Assembly (NCBI GenBank): GCA_944332075.1
Contig: CALVJL010000004.1
Span: 1-64,000 of the forward strand
Direction: 5' to 3'
DNA length: 64,000 nt
From: an uncultured Bacilli bacterium
GTDB lineage: Bacteria > Bacillota_I > Bacilli_A > RFN20 > CAG-449
The position numbers and the translations under genes are program-made. Positions 18,225-26,510 of the stretch are shown one piece after another (position 1 is the first letter of the stretch; every line of letters starts with the position of its first letter). The notes beneath the pieces are model-generated. The model searched no databases, was not told where the DNA came from, and worked only from the letters and a program-made list of their open reading frames with translations.

Positions 18225-18310
18225 GCTCCTTGTCAAGTAGACAGGAAAAAGTATAAAAATAATTAATTAAAAGTAAATATAATTTGAATAGGAATGATAT
18301 CTCATAAAAT
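18219..18310 (-). repeat. IS3 terminal end, right copy of the inverted pair
   Basis: This is a 92-base solo end of the same IS3 element as at 233-324, in opposite orientation. Identity stops abruptly at 18310, and no other part of the element follows. It abuts the coding frame of the broken methyltransferase gene. Confidence 0.85.
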
Positions 18311-18428
18311 AGCAATCCAAAAAAACGAAATGATTGCTACGTATATTTAGTAAAACAATATTATTGCGTAAAAATACTATGTTATTTTCTTAATTAAAAA
18401 AATATCAAAGTGAAATTTAGATACACAA

Positions 18429-19247
18429 TTATTGAACTTTAAATCGATATAATGTATTTGATTTCATATTAATAAATGTATCTAAATTAAAATTAGATAA
18501 TGACACATCTTCAATTTTAAAATTTAATCGGTTAAACAGTTTCTCTTCCGTATCAAGTGAAACATTAAATAAGTATATCTGAGAGTATTTGTTTAAATTT
18601 TCTATCAATTTATTTTTAATATACTTATAATCATTTTCAATATCGTCAAATAAATAATATTTAAGAGCTTTATTAACCTGAAAGGGATCAAGCTTTATGC
18701 TCATAATATATTCATTAACTTCTTTTCTTCTTGCAATCGTCGCATCAGTTTCAATTTCAATAAATTTAGACTTCATGACCACATTATTAACTATTTCATT
18801 AGGATATATATCGACAATTTGCCCAAAATATTTAATATCATAATGCCTATCAATAGAATTAACTTCCGGATGTTCTTTTTGATAATTAATAAATTTCATA
18901 ACATCCGGATTTCCTAATTTTCGTCTACGATACTTTTTTAAATTATTTTCTAAAGCAAAATAAGTTGGAAAAATTTCATCATTATGAATGAAAAACTCAT
19001 CTTTAACAATTTTTTCTTTTAAAGATTTTAGTTCATCAATTTTTTGCTTAATTCGCATTTGTTTAAATTGCTCATAAGTGCAATTTTCCCCATTAGTAAC
19101 ACCTAAAAAACTTGGTATATCAAAGTCTTCATCATAAAAAGAAAACACTATTTGATAATCATAACCATCTATGTTTTTTTCTTGATTATTCAATAAACAA
19201 AGATAGGAAGCATGATTATTTAAAATTTTGTCACTTAATTCATTCAT
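18429..19247 (-). CDS. Hypothetical protein, 272 residues
   Basis: I do not recognise a family. The protein is soluble-looking, rich in Lys, Asn and Asp, with helical charged stretches around residues 65-85 (IKQKIDELKSLKEKIVKD) and 190-230. No signal peptide or membrane helix is present. It stands alone between the IS end and the tRNA/thioesterase unit and has no clear Shine-Dalgarno site. The base composition is slightly more AT-rich than the neighbouring housekeeping genes, so it may be part of the accessory segment. Confidence 0.65.
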   Translation of the reverse strand: MNELSDKILNNHASYLCLLNNQEKNIDGYDYQIVFSFYDEDFDIPSFLGVTNGENCTYEQFKQMRIKQKIDELKSLKEKIVKDEFFIHNDEIFPTYFALENNLKKYRRRKLGNPDVMKFINYQKEHPEVNSIDRHYDIKYFGQIVDIYPNEIVNNVVMKSKFIEIETDATIARRKEVNEYIMSIKLDPFQVNKALKYYLFDDIENDYKYIKNKLIENLNKYSQIYLFNVSLDTEEKLFNRLNFKIEDVSLSNFNLDTFINMKSNTLYRFKVQ

Positions 19248-19296
19248 ACCATGATTTTATCTATTTAAGTATTTGTTAGAAAGATTTTTATCAAAA

Positions 19297-19344
19297 AAAC
19301 AAAAAGTCTGCTCATCATAAGTTTCCTCATGAATATAAGCAGAC
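19297..19344 (-). terminator. Terminator after tRNA-Ala
   Basis: On the minus strand GTCTGCT ... AGCAGAC (19306-19344) forms a stem with further pairing inside and is followed by TTTTTGTTTTT. It would end the thioesterase-tRNA transcript. Confidence 0.75.
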
Positions 19345-19358
19345 ATATCGCTCAAATA

Positions 19359-19434
19359 TGGTGGAACTGACGGGACTCGAACCCGCTACCTATTCGTTGC
19401 GAACGAATCGCTCTCCCAGATGAGCTACAGTCCC
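19359..19434 (-). tRNA. tRNA-Ala(CGC)
   Basis: A complete 76-nt cloverleaf includes an encoded CCA. The acceptor stem is GGGACTG/CAGTTCC with the G3-U70 pair that identifies alanine tRNAs. The D stem is GCTC/GAGC. The anticodon stem is ATTCG/CGAAT with loop TTCGCAA (anticodon CGC), and the T loop is TTCGAGT. It reads the GCG codon. Its first base directly follows the stop codon of the thioesterase gene, so it must be cut out of that transcript. Confidence 0.95.
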
Positions 19435-20157
19435 TTAACGCAAGGTTATTTTGGACACGAAACTAACTTCGCCATCCTCCGTAAATCCCTTAAGCATTAT
19501 AACATTGCCATCTCTTTTATAAAAGATTTTTATCAATGAATTAGGCATTAATTCTTTAATATGATCGATTTCAAAATCAGCAATTTCATCATTTTTTTGA
19601 AGATTAATCGCATTCAGAATAAATCTAGCGTAATTCGCATTATTAACGTGTCCGTTGTGATCTAAATCTGAAAGAGTTGTTTTCTCTTCATAGACAGAAA
19701 AACCTTCAACAGAAAAATCTTCTATTTTTCTAAAAGTACCAGGAAAATTCTCTTCATCTAAAATATCGCATGTGTATTGAATATTTCTCGTAAAGCTTAA
19801 ATGTCTAGTCGCGACATTAACAACTACCCATTTAGAAATGCCTTCAATTAAGACTTCACCTTTTTCATCGGTTATTACATATTCTCGATCAAAGTCAATT
19901 TTACCTTTTTCTTTTGGCCAAGTTGATACAGTGACAGTTGAATAAAGAGGTGGATTTTTAATAACTTCATACTTAGTTCTTAAAAGAACCCAAATCAAAT
20001 TATCTTTAATCATTTTATCAAAACCAACACCGATTAAATCAGCATGCTTACCAGCGACATCTTGAAATAAGTCAAGTACTGCATGCGGTGTTAGATGATC
20101 AAATGTATCAAAATCACTAATTCTTAATCTAAAATTTTCCTGATATTTCTCGTTCAT
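19435..20157 (-). CDS. Acyl-ACP thioesterase (FatA/FatB-like)
   Basis: The 240-residue protein has two hot-dog folds of the acyl-ACP thioesterase family. The first has FRLRISDFDTFDHLTPHAVL and WVLLRTKYEV. The second has the conserved LDHNGHVNNANYARFI. It would release fatty acids from acyl carrier protein in the cytoplasm, which sets chain length in some anaerobes. The length is normal for bacterial members. A TGAGGC site precedes the ATG. Its TAA stop is immediately followed by the tRNA. Confidence 0.9.
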   Translation of the reverse strand: MNEKYQENFRLRISDFDTFDHLTPHAVLDLFQDVAGKHADLIGVGFDKMIKDNLIWVLLRTKYEVIKNPPLYSTVTVSTWPKEKGKIDFDREYVITDEKGEVLIEGISKWVVVNVATRHLSFTRNIQYTCDILDEENFPGTFRKIEDFSVEGFSVYEEKTTLSDLDHNGHVNNANYARFILNAINLQKNDEIADFEIDHIKELMPNSLIKIFYKRDGNVIMLKGFTEDGEVSFVSKITLR

Positions 20158-20388
20158 AATTTTGCCTCACAAGATAATTTTATTCTAGTAGATTATTAGT
20201 TGCAAGAAATGAAAATCAGCTTTCATTATTTTCATATTTGCATTCAAAAAAGTTTATTATACAATGAGAATACAAAAGCAACAGGCCATAATTTCAAGGC
20301 TAAATAGTGCTATACATTGAGAAAAATGTATCAGACATTTTGTTGTTTTTATTATGGATTGTTTCTATTGATGGGAGGTGAAATCATC

Positions 20389-21633
20389 GTGTCTAAAACC
20401 GTTTTTTGCATTGACATTAAATCTTTCTATGCATCGGTTGAATGCGTCGACAGAGGCTTAAATCCTTTCTTAATCCCTCTTGTTGTAGCCGATAAAGAAC
20501 GCGGTAACGGATCAATTGTTCTCGCAGTTTCTCCGGCATTACGCGCGGATGGAGTGCCATCTAGACTTAGAATCTTTGACTTACCTAAACGTGATGATAT
20601 CGTCTTTGCTAAGCCGCGGATGAAACGTTATCTAGAAATATCTTCCAAAATAGTTTCTTTATATCTTGACTATGTCGGTGAAGATGATTTACATATTTAC
20701 TCCATCGATGAATGTTTTCTTGATGTTACGCATTATTTAAAATTTTATAATCTAACCCCGTATGAACTAGCTATGAAAATTAAAAATGATATTTATAAAA
20801 GGTTTTCCCTAACAGTAACTATAGGGATAGGTCATAATCTTTTAGTCAGCAAACTAGCAATGGATATTGAAGCTAAACATTCTAAAAATATGATTGCTCA
20901 ATGGAATCAAGAAGATATTAAATCTAAGCTTTGGAAAGTTGCACCTCTTTCTAAAATGTGGGGAATTAGCCATGGATATGAAAGAAAATTAAATCGTCTA
21001 GGAATTTATTCTGTAGGTGATTTAGCTAACTACCCTAAACAAAGATTACATTCTTTATTTGGAGTAAAAGGTGATGAACTCTCAGATAACGCTAACGGCA
21101 TTGATTATAGCGATATCCGTAACAAATATATTCCGGACACTACATCCTTCACCTCTGGGCAGGTTTTCTTCCGAGATTACCATAAAAATGAAATGAAAAT
21201 AATCATTGAAGAAATGCTTGATGATCTATTATTAAGGCTTCTTAGCAGTCATTTATTATCTTCTTCAATCAGTTTAACAATTACTTACGCTAAACCTTAT
21301 GATGGGGGATTTTCTCGGCAATGCTCATTACCATATCCAACATGCGATCAAGAAATAATTTTTATATCATTATTAAACTTATTTAATCACTACATTGAAG
21401 ATAAACCGATACGAATGATTTCTATTAGTTTAGGAAAACTTACTAATGCAAATTTTTATCAACTAAATCTATTTTCTTCAGCCGATGAACAAATAAAAAA
21501 ACATAAATTATTTTTAACCATTGCCAAAATCAAAGATAAATATGGCAAAAATTCTATTTTAAGAGGTTCTTCTAAGTTAGAATGCTCTTCAATTTATAAT
21601 CGTCACAATCTAATAGGAGGTCACGCGTTATGA
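20389..21633 (+). CDS. Y-family DNA polymerase, UvrX/UmuC type
   Basis: This 414-residue translesion polymerase shows the catalytic Asp of FCIDIKSFYASVECVDRG, the active-site pair in YSIDECFLDVT, and a helix-hairpin-helix part (LGIYSVGDLANYPKQRLHSL) before the little finger. It copies damaged DNA. The start is the GTG at 20389, with GGGAGGTG eight bases upstream; the open frame runs further upstream but without a ribosome site. Overlap of the stop with the next ATG (ATGA) couples it to the YolD-like gene. No LexA box of the Bacillus type is visible upstream. Confidence 0.9.
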   Translation: MSKTVFCIDIKSFYASVECVDRGLNPFLIPLVVADKERGNGSIVLAVSPALRADGVPSRLRIFDLPKRDDIVFAKPRMKRYLEISSKIVSLYLDYVGEDDLHIYSIDECFLDVTHYLKFYNLTPYELAMKIKNDIYKRFSLTVTIGIGHNLLVSKLAMDIEAKHSKNMIAQWNQEDIKSKLWKVAPLSKMWGISHGYERKLNRLGIYSVGDLANYPKQRLHSLFGVKGDELSDNANGIDYSDIRNKYIPDTTSFTSGQVFFRDYHKNEMKIIIEEMLDDLLLRLLSSHLLSSSISLTITYAKPYDGGFSRQCSLPYPTCDQEIIFISLLNLFNHYIEDKPIRMISISLGKLTNANFYQLNLFSSADEQIKKHKLFLTIAKIKDKYGKNSILRGSSKLECSSIYNRHNLIGGHAL

Positions 21634-21929
21634 ACACAGATATGAAAAAATGGATGCCTTTTTCATCGTTAACAGAACAATCTTCCTTTCTAAAGCAAAT
21701 GAAATTAAACCGCCTTTACTGCAATAAACCCATCCTTAGCGACGAGCAAAAAGAAGATATCAATTACATTTTGACTCATTATTTAGATAGAAATTTAAAG
21801 GTATTTTACTATGATAAATATATTCGTAATATCGAGGGTATAGCTCACTTAGATTTATGTAATCAACTATTAATCATTGGAAAAACAAAAATCAATCTTC
21901 AAGACATTACATCAATACTTGTCAAATAA
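21630..21929 (+). CDS. YolD-like protein
   Basis: The 99-residue protein has the YolD-family beginning (MKKWMPFSSLTEQ) and short length. YolD proteins are regularly encoded next to UvrX/UmuC-type polymerases in Bacilli and their plasmids or prophages, and are thought to assist translesion synthesis. It overlaps the polymerase stop by four bases. Confidence 0.85.
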   Translation: MNTDMKKWMPFSSLTEQSSFLKQMKLNRLYCNKPILSDEQKEDINYILTHYLDRNLKVFYYDKYIRNIEGIAHLDLCNQLLIIGKTKINLQDITSILVK

Positions 21930-21948
21930 AATTATCTGTCATTATAAT
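21919..21948 (+). promoter_or_regulatory. Promoter of the rRNA/tRNA methyltransferase gene, probable leaderless start
   Basis: TTGTCA (21919-21924), an 18-base spacer and TATAAT (21943-21948) lie eight bases before the ATG at 21957. No Shine-Dalgarno sequence is present. The -35 box lies over the end of the YolD-like gene. Confidence 0.55.
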
Positions 21949-21956
21949 GTTGTTAT

Positions 21957-22676
21957 ATGGAAATTAAAAGTTATCGCAAGGATTTATTCTATTCCTACAC
22001 TCTCGGAGCTTTTCCGACAATTGAACTATTAAAAAAACATCAAAAAGATGTTATTAAAATATTGGTGCATTCGTCTTTTCATAACGAAGAAGTCCTTTCC
22101 TTAATTCATTCATTAAGAAAAGACACAGAAATTCAGATTAATGATAAATTAATTAGTAAGTTATCTAACAAAGAAAACTGCTATTTAGCCGCGGTTTTCA
22201 ATAAATATCAAATGACCTTAAATCCAAATAAAAATCATATTGTTTTAGTTAATCCAATGAATATGGGAAACTTTGGAACAATAATTAGAAGCGCCTTGGG
22301 ATTTGGTTTTACCGATATCGCAGTTATTAAACCGGCTATTGATATTTTTGACCCGAAAGTATTACGCGCGGCCATGGGTTCTTTCTTTTCTTCAAATATT
22401 GTTTATTTCAATACGATTGAAGAATACAAAGCTCTTTATCCAGATCACAAACTGCATTCATTCATGTTACAGGCTAAAAAGACTCTTCAAGAAACAGAAT
22501 TTGAAAGCACTCCGCTTTCTTTAGTGTTCGGCAATGAATCTTCAGGACTACCAGAAAATTATCTTGACGATAATTCAATCATAATTAAGCATAGTAATGA
22601 TATTGATTCATTAAATTTACCAACTGCTGTCGGCATCGCCTTATATGAAGTTGATAAACAATTAAAAAAGAGATGA
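21957..22676 (+). CDS. TrmH/SpoU-family RNA methyltransferase
   Basis: The 239-residue protein has an N-terminal substrate-binding part and a C-terminal SPOUT knot. The SPOUT motifs are VLVNPMNMGNFGTIIRSALG (motif 1), SLVFGNESSGLPE (motif 2) and SLNLPTAVGIALYE (motif 3). It methylates a ribose 2'-OH in rRNA or tRNA using S-adenosylmethionine. The target is not determined by sequence. The stop codon lies inside the terminator stem that follows. Confidence 0.9.
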   Translation: MEIKSYRKDLFYSYTLGAFPTIELLKKHQKDVIKILVHSSFHNEEVLSLIHSLRKDTEIQINDKLISKLSNKENCYLAAVFNKYQMTLNPNKNHIVLVNPMNMGNFGTIIRSALGFGFTDIAVIKPAIDIFDPKVLRAAMGSFFSSNIVYFNTIEEYKALYPDHKLHSFMLQAKKTLQETEFESTPLSLVFGNESSGLPENYLDDNSIIIKHSNDIDSLNLPTAVGIALYEVDKQLKKR

Positions 22677-22697
22677 AATTTCATCTCTTATTTTTTT
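22669..22697. terminator. Bidirectional terminator
   Basis: AGAGATGAA/TTCATCTCT (22669-22688) is a perfect dyad with an A-run before it and a T-run after it, between convergent genes. Confidence 0.85.
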
Positions 22698-23322
22698 ATT
22701 CTTCTTCAACTCCGAATGTTACAAAGCTAAGCACTCTTTGGAAAGTTAAATCATCTTTACAAACAAAGATAATTTCATCATTAGCTTTAAATTCATAGTC
22801 AGGTCCTGGTGAAGTAATCGTCTGGCCATTTGATTTAACTGCGACTACTGTTGCCTCGGTATAATTATAGAAATAAACATCGCCAATTGTCTTACCAATT
22901 AACCAGCAATCAGAAGTGATTACCATTTTTTGGAAAGCGATAGTTTCATCTGTTTGATAGCGGAAATTATCCATTAACTGATTAATTGACTCTTCAAGTT
23001 CATCATGAAGAGATTGGACATCACCTAAAATTTTGATAAGTCCTTTATAATCATTATCGATATTAACTTCACTATCCCAGCTATCGCGGTATTGTTTTGC
23101 GTTCATAATTGAATCGACAAAAACTCCAACACCATGTTTAATCTCTACAATTTTCTTGTCTTGAAGGATATTCAAAGCCTTTCTAATTGTTTCCGGTGAG
23201 ACATTATAACTGGCCGCGAGAACTGACCGACCTTTTAAAATATCGCCTTCTTGAAATTCACCATTAAGAATTCTGTTGGTGACATCATGAGCGATTTTCA
23301 CGTAACGAGGCATTTTTTCCAT
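22696..23322 (-). CDS. GntR-family regulator with RCK_C (TrkA-C) domain, BusR-like
   Basis: The protein has 208 residues from the ATG at 23322, which has a GGAG site. Residues 1-70 are a GntR winged helix (VSPETIRKALNILQDKKIVEIKHGVGVFV). A helical linker follows, then an RCK_C domain at about 120-208 (IGKTIGDVYFYNYTEATVVAV ... FKANDEIIFVCKDD). This is the architecture of BusR, the c-di-AMP-responsive repressor of osmolyte uptake in Lactobacillales. The ligand is inferred. No bus or trk genes are adjacent; the divergent neighbour encodes a DUF1189-like membrane protein. Confidence 0.85.
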   Translation of the reverse strand: MEKMPRYVKIAHDVTNRILNGEFQEGDILKGRSVLAASYNVSPETIRKALNILQDKKIVEIKHGVGVFVDSIMNAKQYRDSWDSEVNIDNDYKGLIKILGDVQSLHDELEESINQLMDNFRYQTDETIAFQKMVITSDCWLIGKTIGDVYFYNYTEATVVAVKSNGQTITSPGPDYEFKANDEIIFVCKDDLTFQRVLSFVTFGVEEE

Positions 23323-23480
23323 AGAAATCTCCAATCATTGTTAAATCCATTTTACAACATAATTTAATGTTTTTGTACTTTCTATTTAATGTTATCACAC
23401 TTTTTCTTTTATCAATATAATTTATATTATTTGAAATGATTAATAATTAATTGTATTATTATCAAGAAAGGAAAAGTTAA

Positions 23481-24494
23481 ATGAAAACATTGAAATTTAT
23501 ACTTGCTTCTCTCTTTAGCAATAAACGTATCGTCGATGAAGGTTCACAGCATCCTTTCTGGGTTGCGATAATTATTTTTCTTATCTCTCTAGTAATTGCG
23601 GTTGTTCCGATGACAGTATCAATTATGAGCGTGCAAGGAAGTAGTTTAATCACCACGACAGAAAATTATGCTCTTGACTACTCTTTACAGAAATTCTCTA
23701 TTGATTATTTAAATGATCAATCTGAAGCGAAAGCTGATGTTATTGATGATCAAATGGTCTTTGTCAATTTTGATGAAGGAGCTGATATTTCTCATGACGG
23801 TCATGTCACTTTAGCAGTTCGTTATCTACCTAACGAAAATGATCTTGGCAAGTTATTAAAATCTATCAAAACAAGTTATGTTATCGAAAGTGAAGAAACA
23901 ACTGATAATAAAGTCAGCGAAATTCCTTCAATGTTAATATTCGGTAAAACAAATATGTATCTCTACTTATATGCCGGCAATGCTACATGTACATTTACTG
24001 AATCTAATGGTGAAATAACTATTTCTAATGAAACACAAGCTGCGCGTAGCCAAGCTTATAACTATGTCGATATTCCAGAAAATTTATCATCGCTTAATAG
24101 TTTCTACTCAGTAGATTCCAAAAATACCGACAACATCTTATCAAACTGGGAAAACTTCTTCGATAAAGCTTATGAAAATCCACGTAACCACGCTGCATTA
24201 GTTTCTTCATTTATGTTCTTAGGAATTGATGTTGCTATCGTTATTATCTTAGCTTTAGTCTTATTCTTATTATCAAGAACAAAATCTTCACCGGTAAAAT
24301 TAAGTTTCCTCACTGCATTAAAGTTCGATATGTTTGCTACTTTATCACCAGCAATTATCGGAATGATTATTTCTCTCTTCTGGTCAGCAATTGCTTACAT
24401 CGGATTTATAATCTGCTTCGGTATCCGTGCAACATTCTTAGGAATGAAGACAACTTCACCTAATAATAATCAACCTGATACAGTCAGAAAATAA
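23481..24494 (+). CDS. DUF1189-like membrane protein
   Basis: This 337-residue protein has a helix near residues 25-50, then an extracellular region of about 200 residues, then three or four hydrophobic segments from about 252 to 325. The topology and N-terminus (MKTLKFILASLFSNKRIVDE) resemble the DUF1189 family, some of which are annotated near maltodextrin genes, but the function is unknown. A clear AAGGAAAAG site precedes the ATG. It is divergent from the GntR/RCK_C regulator and may be its target. Confidence 0.6.
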   Translation: MKTLKFILASLFSNKRIVDEGSQHPFWVAIIIFLISLVIAVVPMTVSIMSVQGSSLITTTENYALDYSLQKFSIDYLNDQSEAKADVIDDQMVFVNFDEGADISHDGHVTLAVRYLPNENDLGKLLKSIKTSYVIESEETTDNKVSEIPSMLIFGKTNMYLYLYAGNATCTFTESNGEITISNETQAARSQAYNYVDIPENLSSLNSFYSVDSKNTDNILSNWENFFDKAYENPRNHAALVSSFMFLGIDVAIVIILALVLFLLSRTKSSPVKLSFLTALKFDMFATLSPAIIGMIISLFWSAIAYIGFIICFGIRATFLGMKTTSPNNNQPDTVRK

Positions 24495-24500
24495 GGTTAA

Positions 24501-24540
24501 AAAAAGATGCAACGCTTAATGTAATTAGTTGCATCTTTTT
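24501..24540. terminator. Bidirectional terminator
   Basis: AAAGATGCAAC/GTTGCATCTTT forms an 11-bp stem with A- and T-runs on its flanks, between convergent genes. Confidence 0.85.
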
Positions 24541-24547
24541 ATTTTAC

Positions 24548-24907
24548 TTAATTTTCAGAAATTATTTTCTCTTTAAACGATTTCTTTAAACAATCAATCG
24601 CCTTATCAAGAAAGGTTTCTTCACCGACAGTATTAATCTTAAAAAGCACTGCTTGCGATCCGCCGCTGGTAAACATCATAACGTTTGTCGTATCAGAATT
24701 TCCTACTAAGAAGACGGATAGACTAACGCGGTTCCCTCCAAAAAATGAATATCTCTCAAAAACTAATGCTCCATAATTGATATCTGCAAAAGTTTGATGT
24801 TCTTCGCTTTCAAGAGTTGTAGATGAAGATAAATGATTGAAACTTTCTTTAATAGAAGTAAATGCTTCAATAAAATTACTCTTTAAAGTGCATTTATATT
24901 TTGCCAT
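24548..24907 (-). CDS. DUF6054-like small protein
   Basis: The 119-residue protein has the pattern VFERYSFFGGNRVSLSVFLV, which I associate with the DUF6054 family of Firmicutes. It is a cytosolic alpha/beta protein of unknown role. It starts two bases after the stop of the upstream sugar-nucleotide dehydrogenase gene and is probably co-transcribed with it. Confidence 0.6.
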   Translation of the reverse strand: MAKYKCTLKSNFIEAFTSIKESFNHLSSSTTLESEEHQTFADINYGALVFERYSFFGGNRVSLSVFLVGNSDTTNVMMFTSGGSQAVLFKINTVGEETFLDKAIDCLKKSFKEKIISEN

Positions 24908-24909
24908 TA

Positions 24910-26223
24910 TTAGTTTTCTTTCTTTTTATAAGATTTTTTACCGATAGCATAATATTCGACATCTTTTAAGACATAAGGATTTAAAACACCTTTAAAGTCA
25001 AAGACAACTGGATTACGCATATATTCAACAAATTGTTCATTTGTTAAATCTTGGAATTCTTTTGACTGATTAAGGAAAATAGCAGCATCGCATGTTTTCA
25101 AAGCTTCGTCTAAAGTATTAGCATATGCGATATGCTGATCAGATTTCATCTTTTTACGGAAAGCTGATGTAGCAATTGAGTCATAAGCGATGATACGGCA
25201 ATCTTCTTTTAAGAGCTCAGCGATAACTTTATTAGCAGGAGATTGTCTAATATCATCAGTATTGCCTTTATAAGACAATCCTAAGACTGCAAATCTCTTC
25301 GTTGATAAATCATCACCATAAACTTGTTTTAATTTCTTAATAAGTCTGGACGGTCTTCTATCATTAGCTCTCATCGCAGCATCAAGGACTCTTAATTTTA
25401 CGTTATTATCCTTAGCTGTTTGCATAAGAACTCTTGTATCCTGCGTTAACCAAGGTCCACCAAAGCCAATGCCAGATGATAAGTATTTTGGACCGATACG
25501 CGGATCCAAACCAATACCATAGCTAACCTCTTGAATATCAGCATGAACAGCTTCGCAAACATCAGCGATTTCATTAATATATGAAACCTTAACCGCTAAA
25601 TATGCATTAGAAGCATATTTAATAAGTTCTGCAGATTCTGGTGAAACAATTAATAATTTACAATCAAAATTTTCATATAATTCTTTCATCATTAATTGAG
25701 CATTACGCGATGTAACGCCGCAGACAATACGCGACGGCTGCAACATATCGCGCATAGCTGTTCCTTGAGCGATAAATTCTGGGTTTGATACAACATCAAT
25801 TTTAAATTTATGATTGGTAATATTAGTCATGAAATCTTTAACATCACGATTCGTACCAACAGGTACTGTTGAACGGATTACGACTGTTATATCATTTTGA
25901 ACATGCTTGCAGCATTCTTTTAAAGTGTTATAAAAGCCTGTTAAATCACAATGACCTTCGCCATCATCTGTAATTTCATTGCAGATAATGAGCATATTTG
26001 CACCATAGACCGCGTCGCGGTATTCGGAAGTAAAGCGGATATGATCGGCGTTTTTCATTAATTGTTCTTGAAGATGAGGCTCGACAAAATTTGTTTCTCC
26101 ACGACGGAGGGACGCAATATTTTTCTTATCTGAATCTAAGGCAAAAACTTCATGTCCTTTTTCAGCAAATCCAATCGCATTTACCAAGCCGACAAATCCG
26201 ATACCAACAACTGTAACTTTCAT
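24910..26223 (-). CDS. UDP-glucose/GDP-mannose dehydrogenase family protein lacking the catalytic Cys
   Basis: The protein has about 437 residues with three parts: an N-terminal NAD-binding domain (VVGIGFVGLVNAIGFAEKGH), a central dimer domain (AELIKYASNAYLAVKVSYINEI, which holds the conserved Lys and Asn) and a C-terminal UDP-binding domain (LGLSYKGNTDDIRQSP). The family oxidises UDP-sugars to uronic acids through a Cys in a GGxCxxKD motif. Here that motif reads GFGGPWLTQD, with Trp at the Cys position (codon 25450-25452). The usual reaction should therefore fail at the thioester step. The start is the ATG at 26223 with an AGGAGG site. No capsule genes are nearby. Confidence 0.85.
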   Translation of the reverse strand: MKVTVVGIGFVGLVNAIGFAEKGHEVFALDSDKKNIASLRRGETNFVEPHLQEQLMKNADHIRFTSEYRDAVYGANMLIICNEITDDGEGHCDLTGFYNTLKECCKHVQNDITVVIRSTVPVGTNRDVKDFMTNITNHKFKIDVVSNPEFIAQGTAMRDMLQPSRIVCGVTSRNAQLMMKELYENFDCKLLIVSPESAELIKYASNAYLAVKVSYINEIADVCEAVHADIQEVSYGIGLDPRIGPKYLSSGIGFGGPWLTQDTRVLMQTAKDNNVKLRVLDAAMRANDRRPSRLIKKLKQVYGDDLSTKRFAVLGLSYKGNTDDIRQSPANKVIAELLKEDCRIIAYDSIATSAFRKKMKSDQHIAYANTLDEALKTCDAAIFLNQSKEFQDLTNEQFVEYMRNPVVFDFKGVLNPYVLKDVEYYAIGKKSYKKKEN

Positions 26224-26510
26224 CAAAAAGGCCTCCTATTCTTCGAAAGTACTTCTGCACATATTATCGCATTAATTATAGCTATTTGCAATTTTATATT
26301 ACTTTATAATATAAATACATTAGTTTTTAATATATTGTTGAAAACATTTGGACACAAATTTAAAAAAAGCAATTAATTTTTTTATAAAAAATATGTATCA
26401 TATTATAGATATAGTTTTGCGATACTCTAATATTATTATAAATTTATAACTAGTTTTCTTTTTTTAAAAAAGCCAACCTATTATAATAGTAACATTGACA
26501 GAGGTTGATT

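Noticed and set aside
20317-20388. Upstream extension of the Y-family polymerase
   Set aside because: It has no ribosome site, and the GTG at 20389 with GGGAGGTG fits the family N-terminus.
24910-26223. Capsule or exopolysaccharide locus
   Set aside because: The sugar-nucleotide dehydrogenase homologue has no glycosyltransferase, flippase or polymerase neighbours and lacks the catalytic Cys.
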